Shown: piece by piece, positions 51,636 to 59,942 of the stretch | How the letters are laid out: each line of letters starts with the position of its first letter | How positions within the stretch are numbered: the first letter of the stretch is position 1 | Assembly (NCBI RefSeq): GCF_013409065.1 | Contig: NZ_JACBZP010000001.1 | Span: 372,001-436,000 of the forward strand | DNA length: 64,000 nt | DNA from: Spelaeicoccus albus | GTDB lineage: Bacteria; Actinomycetota; Actinomycetes; Actinomycetales; Brevibacteriaceae | Direction of reading: 5' to 3' | Translations under genes and position numbers: made by a program | Notes under the pieces: generated by a model | Databases searched by the model: none | Seen by the model: only the letters and a program-made list of their open reading frames with translations | What the model was told of the DNA's origin: nothing

Positions 51636-53516
51636 CTAGCGGCGCAAGTCAGCTAGTGCACGTACGCAGGCACTTGCTACGTGGGCGTTTTCAGCTTCCC
51701 GTGCATATCCACGCAGTGCGCGAACATTTCGTACCCAGGCGCGAAGATCATCTCCTTCCTCCCTATCGATAATGGCTCCCGCTGCCCGGTCCCACTCATC
51801 CTCGGACAACGGTGAATCGCCATCGAGACGGCTAGCGGCCGCGATTGCGATAATCCCAAGGATGGACTGCTTCGCGCCAAGCGTTTCAATTCCGTCCGTA
51901 TATGTTCGGAACCTATCTAGAGAGGTGACAAACGAGTGCTCCGTCGCTCGTGTAACGACACGAATGGTTGCCCGAGTTATCGAATTTGGATACATGACGC
52001 TAAGGGCGGCTGCAAGGGGCATCCAATCCGGCTCTGGTCCCTGCGCGTAAATGATTAGATCGTTGTCTAAAACGTCAACAGACTCGCTTCGGAGGTCGAA
52101 CGCCCCCAGAAAAAGGGCCACTGCAGCGTCGCGATCTCTGGGAGCCAGGTAGTCGTTATATTCGAATTCAACACCAAGACGTGCCGTGGCGAGGACTACG
52201 CCAACGAACGTCGCCACAGTGGTTTCCAAGTAGGCAAGGAATCGATCAATGAAATGGTCCATTGAAAAATGAACGTCATCGATTCGCACAGCAGTTTCGC
52301 TGAGGTCGATGTCGGCGTGCGCTCCGGCGTCACGCAACGCTTTAGTGAGATTCTCATCCAAAAGCAGAGCAGGAATAGACGATGCCGCCTTGCCAATTAC
52401 AGCTCCGGCGTTTTTTCGAGCCAGCCTCAGATACTGCTCACGTGAGCTTGCCATGATCGTAGCGAGAGCATGCCTTAAAACGCCATCGCGAAGGGTGGCT
52501 ATTGCTTCGACTGCCCGATGTACGATTTCGAAGTCACTGCCACCGGCGGTAAAGATCGCTTGGTGAACGGAAGCAACGGCACTTCCGAGGAAGGCAGCCG
52601 CACGGGCGTGACGCTGCTTCCATTCTTTAGAGTGCACGAATTTCTTCCCCGCCAGCCCGGCGGCGGCGTCTGAAGCTCTCAGGACCTGAGTGAAGGATTC
52701 AAGGTCAAAGGAGCTCAGCGCCAAACTCTGGATAGCGTGCGCTTGTAGCCCCATTCCTTCAGAGGCTGATTCCCAGCCCACTCCGGATCTTAGGGCTCGG
52801 TCGAGTTCGTCCAAAGAAGACTCTTGCCCGGCAAGTTGACGAGCTGCTCGGCCAATGCTGTTGAGGCTGTCTGCTGGTGATGATTCCGCGAAGACTTCGT
52901 CAACTTCATCCAATTGCTTGAGAGCAGCGAGCTTGTTCGCAGCTTCTTTAAAGAATTGGTTTCCCTGTCTCTCATATTCTTGGGCGGTAATCATATCGGG
53001 GGCTATTAGCGCTTCCAGGAACTGCTCGGCAGCTTCGGAGTATCTCTGAAGCGCATTACCAATAATCCTGCCGCGGTTCCTTTGCGGGCGTGGCAGTAGG
53101 TTCTGCCAGCTCGCTACCAATCGGTCCAATGAAGCATATGCAGCCACTAACGAGTCAGATGTACGGTCTGATCGAGCTGCGCCAGACAGCGCTCGAAGCA
53201 CCGCTTTTGTCGCTCGGTCACATGTCGATTCGAGGTCATGAATATTGGGGAATTCACCGTTCGGAGTCTTGCGACGGCTCCGGAACTCGGTGACGACGCG
53301 TTCGCGACGTTGAAGGTCGGGCTGCACCTCGTATGGCTTCGGACGTGCCCCACAATCAGGGCATTGTCGTGCCAGGAGGCGCACGCTATTGCATTTTGCG
53401 CAGGTAATGGTGTCAAACCGCAAGGACAACTCTTCGTCTTTTCTCCGTCGCCCCATGCCTCGCCCGCGCCTCTCATGTGTGTCTGCGAATTTCAGTACAT
53501 CACGGCGCTCTGACAT
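51636..53516 (-). CDS. Large zinc-ribbon protein of unknown function
   Basis: 626 residues from the ATG at 53516; an ATG at 53456 is also possible. An N-terminal zinc ribbon (TCAKCNSVRLLARQCPDCG, residues 38-57) is the only motif I recognise. The rest is helical, with no membrane segment or nucleotide-binding loop. Its base composition is visibly lower in GC than the transfer genes around it, and it lies tail-to-tail with the serine recombinase, which suggests separate acquisition. It may be a defence or other cargo gene; nothing in the sequence shows the function. Confidence 0.78.
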   Translation of the reverse strand: MSERRDVLKFADTHERRGRGMGRRRKDEELSLRFDTITCAKCNSVRLLARQCPDCGARPKPYEVQPDLQRRERVVTEFRSRRKTPNGEFPNIHDLESTCDRATKAVLRALSGAARSDRTSDSLVAAYASLDRLVASWQNLLPRPQRNRGRIIGNALQRYSEAAEQFLEALIAPDMITAQEYERQGNQFFKEAANKLAALKQLDEVDEVFAESSPADSLNSIGRAARQLAGQESSLDELDRALRSGVGWESASEGMGLQAHAIQSLALSSFDLESFTQVLRASDAAAGLAGKKFVHSKEWKQRHARAAAFLGSAVASVHQAIFTAGGSDFEIVHRAVEAIATLRDGVLRHALATIMASSREQYLRLARKNAGAVIGKAASSIPALLLDENLTKALRDAGAHADIDLSETAVRIDDVHFSMDHFIDRFLAYLETTVATFVGVVLATARLGVEFEYNDYLAPRDRDAAVALFLGAFDLRSESVDVLDNDLIIYAQGPEPDWMPLAAALSVMYPNSITRATIRVVTRATEHSFVTSLDRFRTYTDGIETLGAKQSILGIIAIAAASRLDGDSPLSEDEWDRAAGAIIDREEGDDLRAWVRNVRALRGYAREAENAHVASACVRALADLRR

Positions 53517-53856
53517 CACCGCGCTTTCAGCATTCGCGCTAGACCGCGAGCGTCTTGTGCCGTATCCGTGATGAGTGATCCCGGAGCGATCTGTCCTGCG
53601 GATGACAGTACTGTCTCTCGGGGCGCGAGGCATGCCAAGTTGATGACGGCACCGGTCTTAGAAACCCCAAAATAAGACGCCGACCGGCGAGACACACTTT
53701 CTGAGACAACTTAGCCGGTGATCACCCCCGTTCGGTTCTCGTCTCGCAAAGGTGATGTTCGTGAGACTCCACGTCGACGACAATCGAGTGGACCGAGATA
53801 AAAGAAGCCCCACCCGCCCGAATGCAGGTGGGGCTTCTTCGTACCCGACGGCGGAG
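53517..53856. other. Gene-free region upstream of the zinc-ribbon gene
   Basis: 340 nt with no convincing gene. It holds the promoter region of the minus-strand zinc-ribbon gene and, near its right end, the perfect hairpin described next. A long plus-strand frame starting at 53752 crosses the hairpin and is antisense to the next gene; I regard it as a shadow. Confidence 0.5.
53802..53839. terminator. Bidirectional-looking terminator before the zinc-ribbon leader
   Basis: A perfect 13-bp stem (AAGAAGCCCCACC with its complement) with a 12-nt loop. It lies 18 nt downstream of the stop of the minus-strand gene 53857-54342 and ends in runs of A or T on both sides. Confidence 0.88.
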
Positions 53857-54342
53857 CTAGGCCGCAGGCGTGTGGTCGACCTGTTCTCGAAGCTGCACGA
53901 AGACACTACCGAGATCGAGGCCGCTGTAGCGGAGGTGATTGGCGAACGGTTCGATGAAGAGGTTCATGAACGCACCTGCGCTCTCACGACGAGTACGTTG
54001 AACGCGCTGCTCGAGGATGCGGACTTCGTCTTCGTTCCTCGTCGGGAACTTGGCCAGCTGATCGACGTGGACCAGGGCTGCCTCATACTCCTCAGTCGGG
54101 CGTTCCCAGGTGTGGTCCAAGTGAAACACCGGAGAGTTCTCGCCGGGCACGACATCGTGCACGAGGGCAGCGAAGCGCACGGCGGCCTCGGCGTCCAAGG
54201 CCTCGGCGATTCGCGCCTCGTTGGCGAAGTCGAAGAAGTCGTTTCCGAACGAGTGATTGTCGACCGTACGGTTCTTGCTCCTGACCTCAACGAGGTCGAG
54301 GTAGAGGTTGTTGGTGGACTGAGTTGCGGTGGTGGCGGTCAT
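53857..54342 (-). CDS. Hypothetical protein
   Basis: 161 residues, followed by the hairpin above. The start MTATTATQSTNNLYLDLVEV is preceded by GAAGGAG. Soluble, Asp/Glu/Ala-rich; DHTWERPTEEYEAALVHVDQL and REQVDHTPAA are the most distinctive parts. No known family. It follows the damaged or unusually started frame at 54469-54840 on the same strand. Confidence 0.68.
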   Translation of the reverse strand: MTATTATQSTNNLYLDLVEVRSKNRTVDNHSFGNDFFDFANEARIAEALDAEAAVRFAALVHDVVPGENSPVFHLDHTWERPTEEYEAALVHVDQLAKFPTRNEDEVRILEQRVQRTRRESAGAFMNLFIEPFANHLRYSGLDLGSVFVQLREQVDHTPAA

Positions 54343-54468
54343 GGTTGGCTCCTTCGTCGGTTTCTCGAAGGGAGTGAATCCCCTTCACCGACGCCCCCGG
54401 GCGGGCTCCGCCCGCCGGGCGGCGCGCAGCACCAGCCCGGTGTGGCTTCGACAGACGTGGTTGACGAC

Positions 54469-54840
54469 CTACTCCCTGATGGCTCCTTCTCGCCCGAACT
54501 TGAGCTGGTGGTCAGCTGGGTACGGATACTCATACCCGTCGTGAAAGGTCACCAGGACATACGGGCCGAGGTCCGGATCTTCGCCCACCTCCACGCGTGC
54601 GACCAGCCGGTGCTGCACATCGGCGTTGCAGTCACCATGCCGGAGGTCAGCCGCACGGATGCTCGACTTGCTCTGATTGTCAGCGATCCGCTCCAGCCAC
54701 GGTCGCGGTCCGACCCACAGATGAGCACCCGGCTTCTCGATCTGTTGCCTTCGCCTCTGCAGCTCGTCTTGGGGCAGAATCTCGTCATCCTCGCCACACA
54801 GACGCTTGATCGCATCGCGGTACCGTGCGCGCCATGGCTG
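54469..54840 (-). pseudogene. Protein-like open frame without a normal start codon
   Basis: The minus-strand frame is open from the TAG at 54841-54843 down to the stop at 54469-54471, about 123 codons. It reads as a credible soluble protein: WRARYRDAIKRLCGEDDEIL, HLWVGPRPWLERIADN, YVLVTFHDGYEYPYPADHQL. No ATG, GTG or TTG lies in its first 70 codons, although an ATG one frame away (54833-54835) is well placed. Either a frameshift has broken the gene near its start, or translation begins at CTG. It overlaps the start of the opposite-strand gene at 54806. Confidence 0.5.
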
Positions 54841-55471
54841 CTATGGCAAAGCACTCTCGGAGTGGAAGCGGTGGAGCTGTGAAAGACCTCTCTCCTGGAA
54901 CCTCTCCGCCCTCCTACGAGCGCCGTTCGACCGTAGCGAACTCAGCGATCATCGCGAAGGAGTCACCCTCCTCGCGCAACTCGACGACGATCCGATCCAC
55001 CTCAGCCTGGACAGCACGGTCCAGATCAAGCAGATAGGCAAACGCCGGGACAGCCCCGAACGATCCCTATGGGTGAAGGCAGAGTACGGCGAGCCCGCCC
55101 TCGAGGGGTGGCGGCAGGAGTCCTGGTTCGCCAGCCCGAGGAAGGGAAAGCCGAGCATCCGCTCAGGCGACCTCGTCGTCATATGTGCACAGGACAGCCA
55201 CGATTGCTACACCGTCGTGGAAGTCACCACCGATCCGGAGTTCCAGCCTCACGATTACGTCGACTGGGCCAACACCGAGGACCCGGGTGCCCATGACCAA
55301 TGGCCGTGGATCAGTCGCACCAAGCCCCGTCTCGTTCCGTCGAGCCTCGTGGAACTCAAACTCCACGAACTGGGCGTGAAGGGACAGCGCCTCCAGAACG
55401 GCCATGTGCGCCTAAAGTTCGATCAGTTCACTGCGGGCGTCCGTGCTCTCGCGCGAATCGCGTCGGAATGA
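54806..55471 (+). CDS. Hypothetical protein, possibly EVE/PUA-like
   Basis: Up to 221 residues. The first 30 to 50 residues are doubtful because they are antisense to the minus-strand frame and no ribosome site stands before the ATG. From about residue 85 the sequence looks real: SLWVKAEYGEPALEGWRQ, then GDLVVICAQDSHDCYTVVEV and DQWPWISRTKPRLVPSSLVE. The order of Trp, GD-VV-strand and final helical segment recalls the EVE/PUA fold that reads modified bases, a weak resemblance only. The true start is uncertain. Confidence 0.55.
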   Translation: MIASRYRARHGCYGKALSEWKRWSCERPLSWNLSALLRAPFDRSELSDHREGVTLLAQLDDDPIHLSLDSTVQIKQIGKRRDSPERSLWVKAEYGEPALEGWRQESWFASPRKGKPSIRSGDLVVICAQDSHDCYTVVEVTTDPEFQPHDYVDWANTEDPGAHDQWPWISRTKPRLVPSSLVELKLHELGVKGQRLQNGHVRLKFDQFTAGVRALARIASE

Positions 55472-55665
55472 CCGCCGCTGGGCGTTCACGCACGCGATCC
55501 TTCTGCGCCGTACTCGAGAAAGCCCTTGAGGAAGAACCCAAAGGCCAGAACCGCCAAACGAATACCCTGACGCCGGCAGGCACCTTACGCCCAGCGCTCG
55601 GATTAATACCTCGAGAAAGCAAGCCAAATTAGCAATCCGTACGGAACGCGCCTTCCACGGTTTGT

Positions 55666-56184
55666 TCAGCGGCCGTCGTCCTTGGTGCGAACAACCCGCA
55701 GATTGCCTCGTCGCTTCGTGGCTGCGATTTCCTCGCTGCGAGCCCGCTCCATCGCGAACTTGCGCTCCAGCTCCCATTCATGACGGAGGAGACTGCCGGA
55801 ACCGATGAACTGTCCTCGGTAGTCTTCCAGGCGGCGTACGGCTGCCTCGTACTGCGCTTTCCAGTGGTCTTCGGCATCCTGCTTGCCCTTCCAGTCGTGT
55901 TCTTCACCCAGAGTCCAGTACGCGCCGATATCGGCGAAGGACATCCCCAACACGTCCCGTGCGTGAACCACGGCGATGTCGAGCTCTTCATCGACAAGCC
56001 TCTTAATCGTCTTGAGAGTCTGGATTTCAAGTGCGCGGACCCAGGCACGACCCCGTGGTGTATTCGTAGCTTTATCGGCTTTGATGAGCGCTTTGCCGTG
56101 GGTCACCTGCGCTTGAATACGCTGCCAATTGACTCGAAAGCGTTTCCAATCGACCCCGACCATGTCGCCCTCCCCGATGTTCAA
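55666..56184 (-). CDS. Hypothetical helical protein
   Basis: 172 residues; the ATG at 56163 (MVGVDWKRFR) is an alternative start with a GGAG-like site upstream. Charged and helical, without known motifs; LDIAVVHARDVLGMSFADIGAYWTLGEEHD looks like a helix-turn-helix-like sigma or phage-type segment in which DIGAYWTLG may be the recognition part. The basic C-terminus (KRRGNLRVVRTKDD) could contact nucleic acid. Function unknown. Confidence 0.68.
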   Translation of the reverse strand: MNIGEGDMVGVDWKRFRVNWQRIQAQVTHGKALIKADKATNTPRGRAWVRALEIQTLKTIKRLVDEELDIAVVHARDVLGMSFADIGAYWTLGEEHDWKGKQDAEDHWKAQYEAAVRRLEDYRGQFIGSGSLLRHEWELERKFAMERARSEEIAATKRRGNLRVVRTKDDGR

Positions 56185-56482
56185 CTGAGCCGTCTGCCGG
56201 CCCCTTCGTAGGTACGATACTAATCGCCCCAGAGTCGGCCCATTCGTTTTTCCTCCACACCCTCCGGAGCGATTTGGACGTCAAAGCTGGCTCTTCGACG
56301 CAGGCCCAACGAGTCAGCGATCTCAGTCTTCGCCCGCCAGCTGCTCCACAACGCTGGTCGAGGAAGCCGTTGGCACAACGTCACGCAACCCCACGAACAG
56401 CCGCCAGCACGATAGCGTCGAAACCACGAGTGATCCCGCGAAACACGCGGTCACGGGCACAGATCGACCCAGGAGGAACAAT
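56185..56482. other. Gene-free spacer
   Basis: 298 nt between divergent genes; I see no convincing gene or repeat. The right end contains the strong ribosome site AGGAGGA of the next gene. Confidence 0.45.
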
Positions 56483-56962
56483 ATGGGCAATGCCTTCATG
56501 AAGTCCGACGCGACGCGCAACTGCGTGCGATGTGGACGGCAGTACCGGGAATCAGACGACGACGCCGGCCGCTGGAACGTCGACTTCAACGCCGGCTACG
56601 CGACGGCCCTGGTATGCCCCCGGTGCCAGACGAACACAGAGTCCCTCGGAGCGGAGATCGACTCCATCGAACTTGAGGGTGCCGGGACGGCCGACTGGAA
56701 CACGCTCAGCGACGAGAATCGATCCGACATCATCCTGCAGGTGATCGAGCAGCGCGCCCGCACCGTAATTGCCGACCACAAAGACAAAGCACAGATGGCC
56801 GGCGACACCGAGGTCGCCTTCAATCTCGAAGCCTGGGCCGCCGAGGCTATCGACGGCGCGCACTTCTTCGACGGACAGCCGGAGACGGTCCAGGCAGAAG
56901 CCCGCGCGGCTGCGGCGAGCGTCATCCGGCAGATGTTGAACCTCGACGAGATCGGCTACTGA
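56483..56962 (+). CDS. Zinc-ribbon protein
   Basis: 159 residues with AGGAGGA upstream. The N-terminus has two CxxC pairs: RNCVRCGRQYRESD near residue 14 and LVCPRCQTNTES near residue 45, a zinc-ribbon. The C-terminal 100 residues are acidic and helical (DEVQ-like IILQVIEQRARTVIADHKDKAQ, then EAWAAEAIDGAHFF). Function unknown; maybe a regulator or adaptor. Confidence 0.75.
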   Translation: MGNAFMKSDATRNCVRCGRQYRESDDDAGRWNVDFNAGYATALVCPRCQTNTESLGAEIDSIELEGAGTADWNTLSDENRSDIILQVIEQRARTVIADHKDKAQMAGDTEVAFNLEAWAAEAIDGAHFFDGQPETVQAEARAAAASVIRQMLNLDEIGY

Positions 56963-57088
56963 GCGAGGCGCCCTGTCGAGACTGCGACGCCCTATTTATT
57001 CTGCCGCTATTCACCATCACAGCAACGGCTGTCGGTGCCTCCCGATAGCGTCGTTTTACACGCTGGGTTCAAGCGAAGGAGAAGTGGA

Positions 57089-57262
57089 ATGACAATGGAA
57101 TCGACGCGAAACGACCGGGACGAGCGTTGCCCCTCGAGCGGCGAACCGATCGGGCGCATGATCGAATCTCCGGCCACTGACAACTGGTATATCCAGTGCC
57201 CGACCTGCGGCATGAAGTGGGCCGGCGGAAGCACGACCCTCAGTGAGCACAACCGGCCGTGA
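57089..57262 (+). CDS. 57-residue zinc-ribbon-like protein
   Basis: ATG at 57089 with AAGGAGA upstream; an in-frame ATG at 57035 lacks a ribosome site. ERCPSSGEPIGRM and IQCPTCGMKW give one C-terminal CxxC pair and a single upstream Cys, so a metal site may be incomplete. Its stop overlaps the start of the next gene (GTGA), implying joint translation. Confidence 0.68.
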   Translation: MTMESTRNDRDERCPSSGEPIGRMIESPATDNWYIQCPTCGMKWAGGSTTLSEHNRP

Positions 57263-57951
57263 GCAACGGACCGACGCGTCAGTCCGTGCTGGGAACGCTC
57301 GTGGACCGGGCAGTCTGCATGCCGTACGCCAAACCACAGGTGCTCCGACGCGGACACCGCCGCCACAGGGACGCGGAAGACAGTCACTGGAAAAGCGTAG
57401 CGACGATCCGGGAAGACGTTGGACAGGCAGCGTCGTTCATCGCTGGCAGCCTCAAGTCCCGAGGAGCACGGCGCGCCTGGTCCACGGCCGAAGTGGCCTT
57501 GGACCCCGCCGGCCCGTGGTGGCCCAAGCCGCGCGGCGACTTCTTCGAGCTGGACAGTGAGTCTCGCGAATGGGCAATGGAGCGGCTCGAAACCACGGCC
57601 GACCGTGCGGCAGAATGTCTCCAGGACGAAGCCGTTGACAGAGACTGGGGATGGCTGTGGTCGCAGCCCTCATTCGCCGCACCCGGGAAGATGCGCCCGT
57701 CCATCACGCGGCCGGACCTCGTCGGCGGCCTGGACAGAACCCGCTGCGACGTCCTCGACCTCAAGATCACAAGTCAAGCCGACCTCGGTCCCGCGGTAAC
57801 GGAGAAGCAGACGAAGTCTTTTCTATCCTGGGCTACATCTCTGAGAGCACTGGGCTTCGCGCCCATGAACTGCTGGGTGCTCGCGGTGTCGGCAACTGAC
57901 GAACGCTATCAGTGGACCGAGTTCCCGACAGCGGCGGAAGACACTGTTTAA
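57259..57951 (+). CDS. Hypothetical protein with possible PD-(D/E)XK nuclease core
   Basis: 230 residues, GTG start coupled to the zinc-ribbon-like gene. Near residues 150-170 the stretch RPDLVGGLDRTRCDVLDLKI resembles the PD-(D/E)XK core, with an Asp, then a strand ending in D-x-K. The N-terminus is basic (GHRRHRDAEDSHW) and the middle has several Trp. This is pattern similarity only. If correct, it is an element-borne nuclease of unknown target. Confidence 0.6.
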   Translation: MSNGPTRQSVLGTLVDRAVCMPYAKPQVLRRGHRRHRDAEDSHWKSVATIREDVGQAASFIAGSLKSRGARRAWSTAEVALDPAGPWWPKPRGDFFELDSESREWAMERLETTADRAAECLQDEAVDRDWGWLWSQPSFAAPGKMRPSITRPDLVGGLDRTRCDVLDLKITSQADLGPAVTEKQTKSFLSWATSLRALGFAPMNCWVLAVSATDERYQWTEFPTAAEDTV

Positions 57952-58113
57952 AGCTCACATCACGGGCCGAGGGCTCAGAGCTTTACACCGGCCATCCGGG
58001 AACTCGTCCGGGCCAGTTCCGGCTCGGCGGTCGTCAGGGTCCAATCACACCTGAGCTACCCGCATATCGTCCCTGAACGTGCCGACCGGCTTCAACGATG
58101 GCCTCGTCTGCAG

Positions 58114-58209
58114 TCAGCTCGTGACGAGCCGCTCGACATCGACTTTCTCGCGCAAGCGCTTGAGGATGAACGTGACGAGCGCTTTCTGGTCGTCGCCAAG
58201 ATAGCCCAT
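58114..58209 (-). CDS. 31-residue ORF coupled to lipoprotein gene
   Basis: The ATG follows the lipoprotein stop by one nt (TGAAATG) with GAAGAGGA as ribosome site. The product (MGYLGDDQKALVTFILKRLR, then EKVDVERLVTS) is one amphipathic helix. Its conserved-looking composition and coupling suggest translation; function unknown. The remaining 57952-58113 shows no gene. Confidence 0.5.
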   Translation of the reverse strand: MGYLGDDQKALVTFILKRLREKVDVERLVTS

Positions 58210-58210
58210 T

Positions 58211-59014
58211 TCAGTCCTCTTCGGTGGGCTGCTTCCACTTTCCGTCGATGCTCACGTCGGCAGCGGTACCGCCAGTGATGATCGTGGTGGTACCCGCACC
58301 GCCGGACTGGCCGCCACCGGACACCATGGCGATGTCTACGCTGGCGAACTTGTCATTTCCAGCTTCTTTCGAATCCTGTTCGATGTACGGGTTGGTCAGC
58401 TCGAAGATGTCATCCTCGTTGTCGTCACTGCATTCGTTGACAAAGGTGATGTGCTCCATGTCCTTAGTGACGTAGGTGGATCCTTCTTCTACCTGGTCAT
58501 TGCTCGGAACCTTGTCGACGACCTTGTCGCCGCCGTTCGTCTCAAGACCATGGTCGATCATGTACACCAGGAGGTTCGACGCGGGTCCTTCGTCCTCGCC
58601 GTATGGGTCCACAGAGGTCAGGGCCTTCTTGCCGCCACCGGCGTAGTCGATAGCGACATCGAGCCGGCAGATTCCGGTCGAGAAGGCCTGCGGCGTGAGT
58701 GTGAACGTGTCGATCGCTACGCGTGATCCGTCGGGGATCGCAGCCTTCAGCTCGTCGGGCATCTTGATGATGATCGAATCTTTGGTCGTGACGAACGGTG
58801 TTTCGTCTTCGCTGTCGCCTACGCGGGTGTTGTTGAACTGGTAGACGGCTGCATCACCGGTGTCACCGGCAGCCTGGCTGGAGCCTGCTCCAGCGGTTGT
58901 ACCACCGGCCTTGACGTCCGAGTCGCTGCTCCCGCCGCAGGCAGTCAGTGCCATGGCAGCAGTCAGGGTCAGGGCCGCGGCGGTGGCGGCCCGCTGAGCG
59001 GTCCTGATGGTCAT
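58211..59014 (-). CDS. Secreted lipoprotein of unknown function
   Basis: 267 residues from the ATG at 59014. The open frame continues upstream but covers the Lsr2 gene end. The signal MTIRTAQRAATAAALTLTAA ends in the lipobox LTAC. A Gly/Ser/Thr linker is followed by a beta-rich domain (AVYQFNNTRVGDSEDETPFV) and an acidic segment with CSDDNEDD. It would be an outer-surface lipoprotein. The family is not recognised. Confidence 0.78.
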   Translation of the reverse strand: MTIRTAQRAATAAALTLTAAMALTACGGSSDSDVKAGGTTAGAGSSQAAGDTGDAAVYQFNNTRVGDSEDETPFVTTKDSIIIKMPDELKAAIPDGSRVAIDTFTLTPQAFSTGICRLDVAIDYAGGGKKALTSVDPYGEDEGPASNLLVYMIDHGLETNGGDKVVDKVPSNDQVEEGSTYVTKDMEHITFVNECSDDNEDDIFELTNPYIEQDSKEAGNDKFASVDIAMVSGGGQSGGAGTTTIITGGTAADVSIDGKWKQPTEED

Positions 59015-59073
59015 ATACGCGAATACCTCCAGTATTTTTTTTCGGTTGAAATGGGTCTTAGCGGCGCGCGTTC

Positions 59074-59412
59074 TCACGCGGCACGGTTCACCTCGTGGGC
59101 CCTGTCGTAGGCGGCCATGATCTTCTTCGGGATCCTGCCGCGATCGGCCAACGCAAAGCCTTGCTCGACTGCCCAAGCCCGAATCTCGTCCCGTTCTTGA
59201 GACGTCGTCTCGGGCACCTCCCGCTTGCGCGCAGTGTCCTTCGCAAGCGCCCGACGGCCTGATCCGAGATACGGCTCGAGCACGGCTTCGAGCTTTTGCT
59301 GCTCTTGCTTCGTCAGATCAACCACATACCAGGTATCCGCGTACCCGAGACGCGTTTCCATGGCGTCGGCTGCCCCACTGAGATCCGATTCGACGATCGA
59401 TCGTGTCGTCAT
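59074..59412 (-). CDS. lsr2: Lsr2-family nucleoid-associated protein
   Basis: 112 residues. The C-terminal DNA-binding domain is clear: SQERDEIRAWAVEQGFAL then ADRGRIPKKIMAAYDRAHE, with the RGR AT-hook-like tripeptide and the IPxxIxxAY helix of Lsr2. The N-terminal half (VVDLTKQEQQKLEAVLEPYL) is the dimerisation domain. Lsr2 binds AT-rich DNA and silences foreign genes in actinobacteria. Being encoded on a mobile element, it may silence the element's cargo. It is preceded by an acidic 32-residue ORF. Confidence 0.9.
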   Translation of the reverse strand: MTTRSIVESDLSGAADAMETRLGYADTWYVVDLTKQEQQKLEAVLEPYLGSGRRALAKDTARKREVPETTSQERDEIRAWAVEQGFALADRGRIPKKIMAAYDRAHEVNRAA

Positions 59413-59414
59413 GA

Positions 59415-59513
59415 TTACCCCTCCTGTTCCATGGCCGTGGCCACTTGGTCCTCGTACACATCCCCTACGTCCTCCCCGTCAGCATCGAGGATTTCCTCCC
59501 AATCGGTGCCCAT
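59415..59513 (-). CDS. Acidic 32-residue microprotein upstream of lsr2
   Basis: ATG with a perfect AGGAGG ribosome site 7 nt before it. The product has 12 Asp or Glu and no Lys or Arg: MGTDWEEILDADGEDVGDVY, then EDQVATAMEQEG. The stop (TAA) lies 3 nt before the lsr2 start, so both are cotranslated. An all-acidic small protein coupled to a DNA-binding silencer suggests a DNA mimic or an Lsr2 antagonist; this is inference. Confidence 0.65.
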   Translation of the reverse strand: MGTDWEEILDADGEDVGDVYEDQVATAMEQEG

Positions 59514-59694
59514 TTACCTGCCTCCTAGCCTTCAAATGTGATTCAGGAGTCCTGATCGAGTCCCGTCGATTTCGCACGGTCGCGGGTAGACGGCGCGACG
59601 AGAGCCGACTCGGACGATCTGGAGACCATCCTATACACAAACTAGAAGTTATGACTACCTGGTTGTTATCGCTTCCACACTAAAGCATTGAATA

Positions 59695-59919
59695 ATGACT
59701 GAAAGATCATTGAGATCGATCCTCGGATCGAACGCGCGCGCATTGCGCCGCTCTCGAGGGCTAACTCAAGAGGGACTCGCAGAGGTGCTCGGCGTTACCC
59801 CGCGCTACTACGCCGGCCTGGAACGCGGCGAACGAAATCTCACCCTCGACAGCATCGACGACCTCGCCAAACAACTCCAGGTGCCTGCCGGGTCACTTCT
59901 AGCCGAGGCCGAGCAGTAA
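59695..59919 (+). CDS. XRE family regulator
   Basis: 74 residues, a bare HTH: ARALRRSRGLTQEGLAEVLG, then VTPRYYAGLERGERNLTLD. The ATG follows an AT-rich region with no ribosome site visible, so it may be leaderless. Small element regulators of this size usually act as repressors. Its targets may be the divergent lsr2 operon or the small genes that follow. Confidence 0.86.
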   Translation: MTERSLRSILGSNARALRRSRGLTQEGLAEVLGVTPRYYAGLERGERNLTLDSIDDLAKQLQVPAGSLLAEAEQ

Positions 59920-59942
59920 CGACAGGAACAACCGGTGGCAAT

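Noticed and set aside
53752-54882. Long plus-strand open frame of 376 codons
   Set aside because: It crosses a perfect terminator hairpin, has no ribosome site, and lies antisense to two minus-strand frames whose products look more protein-like.
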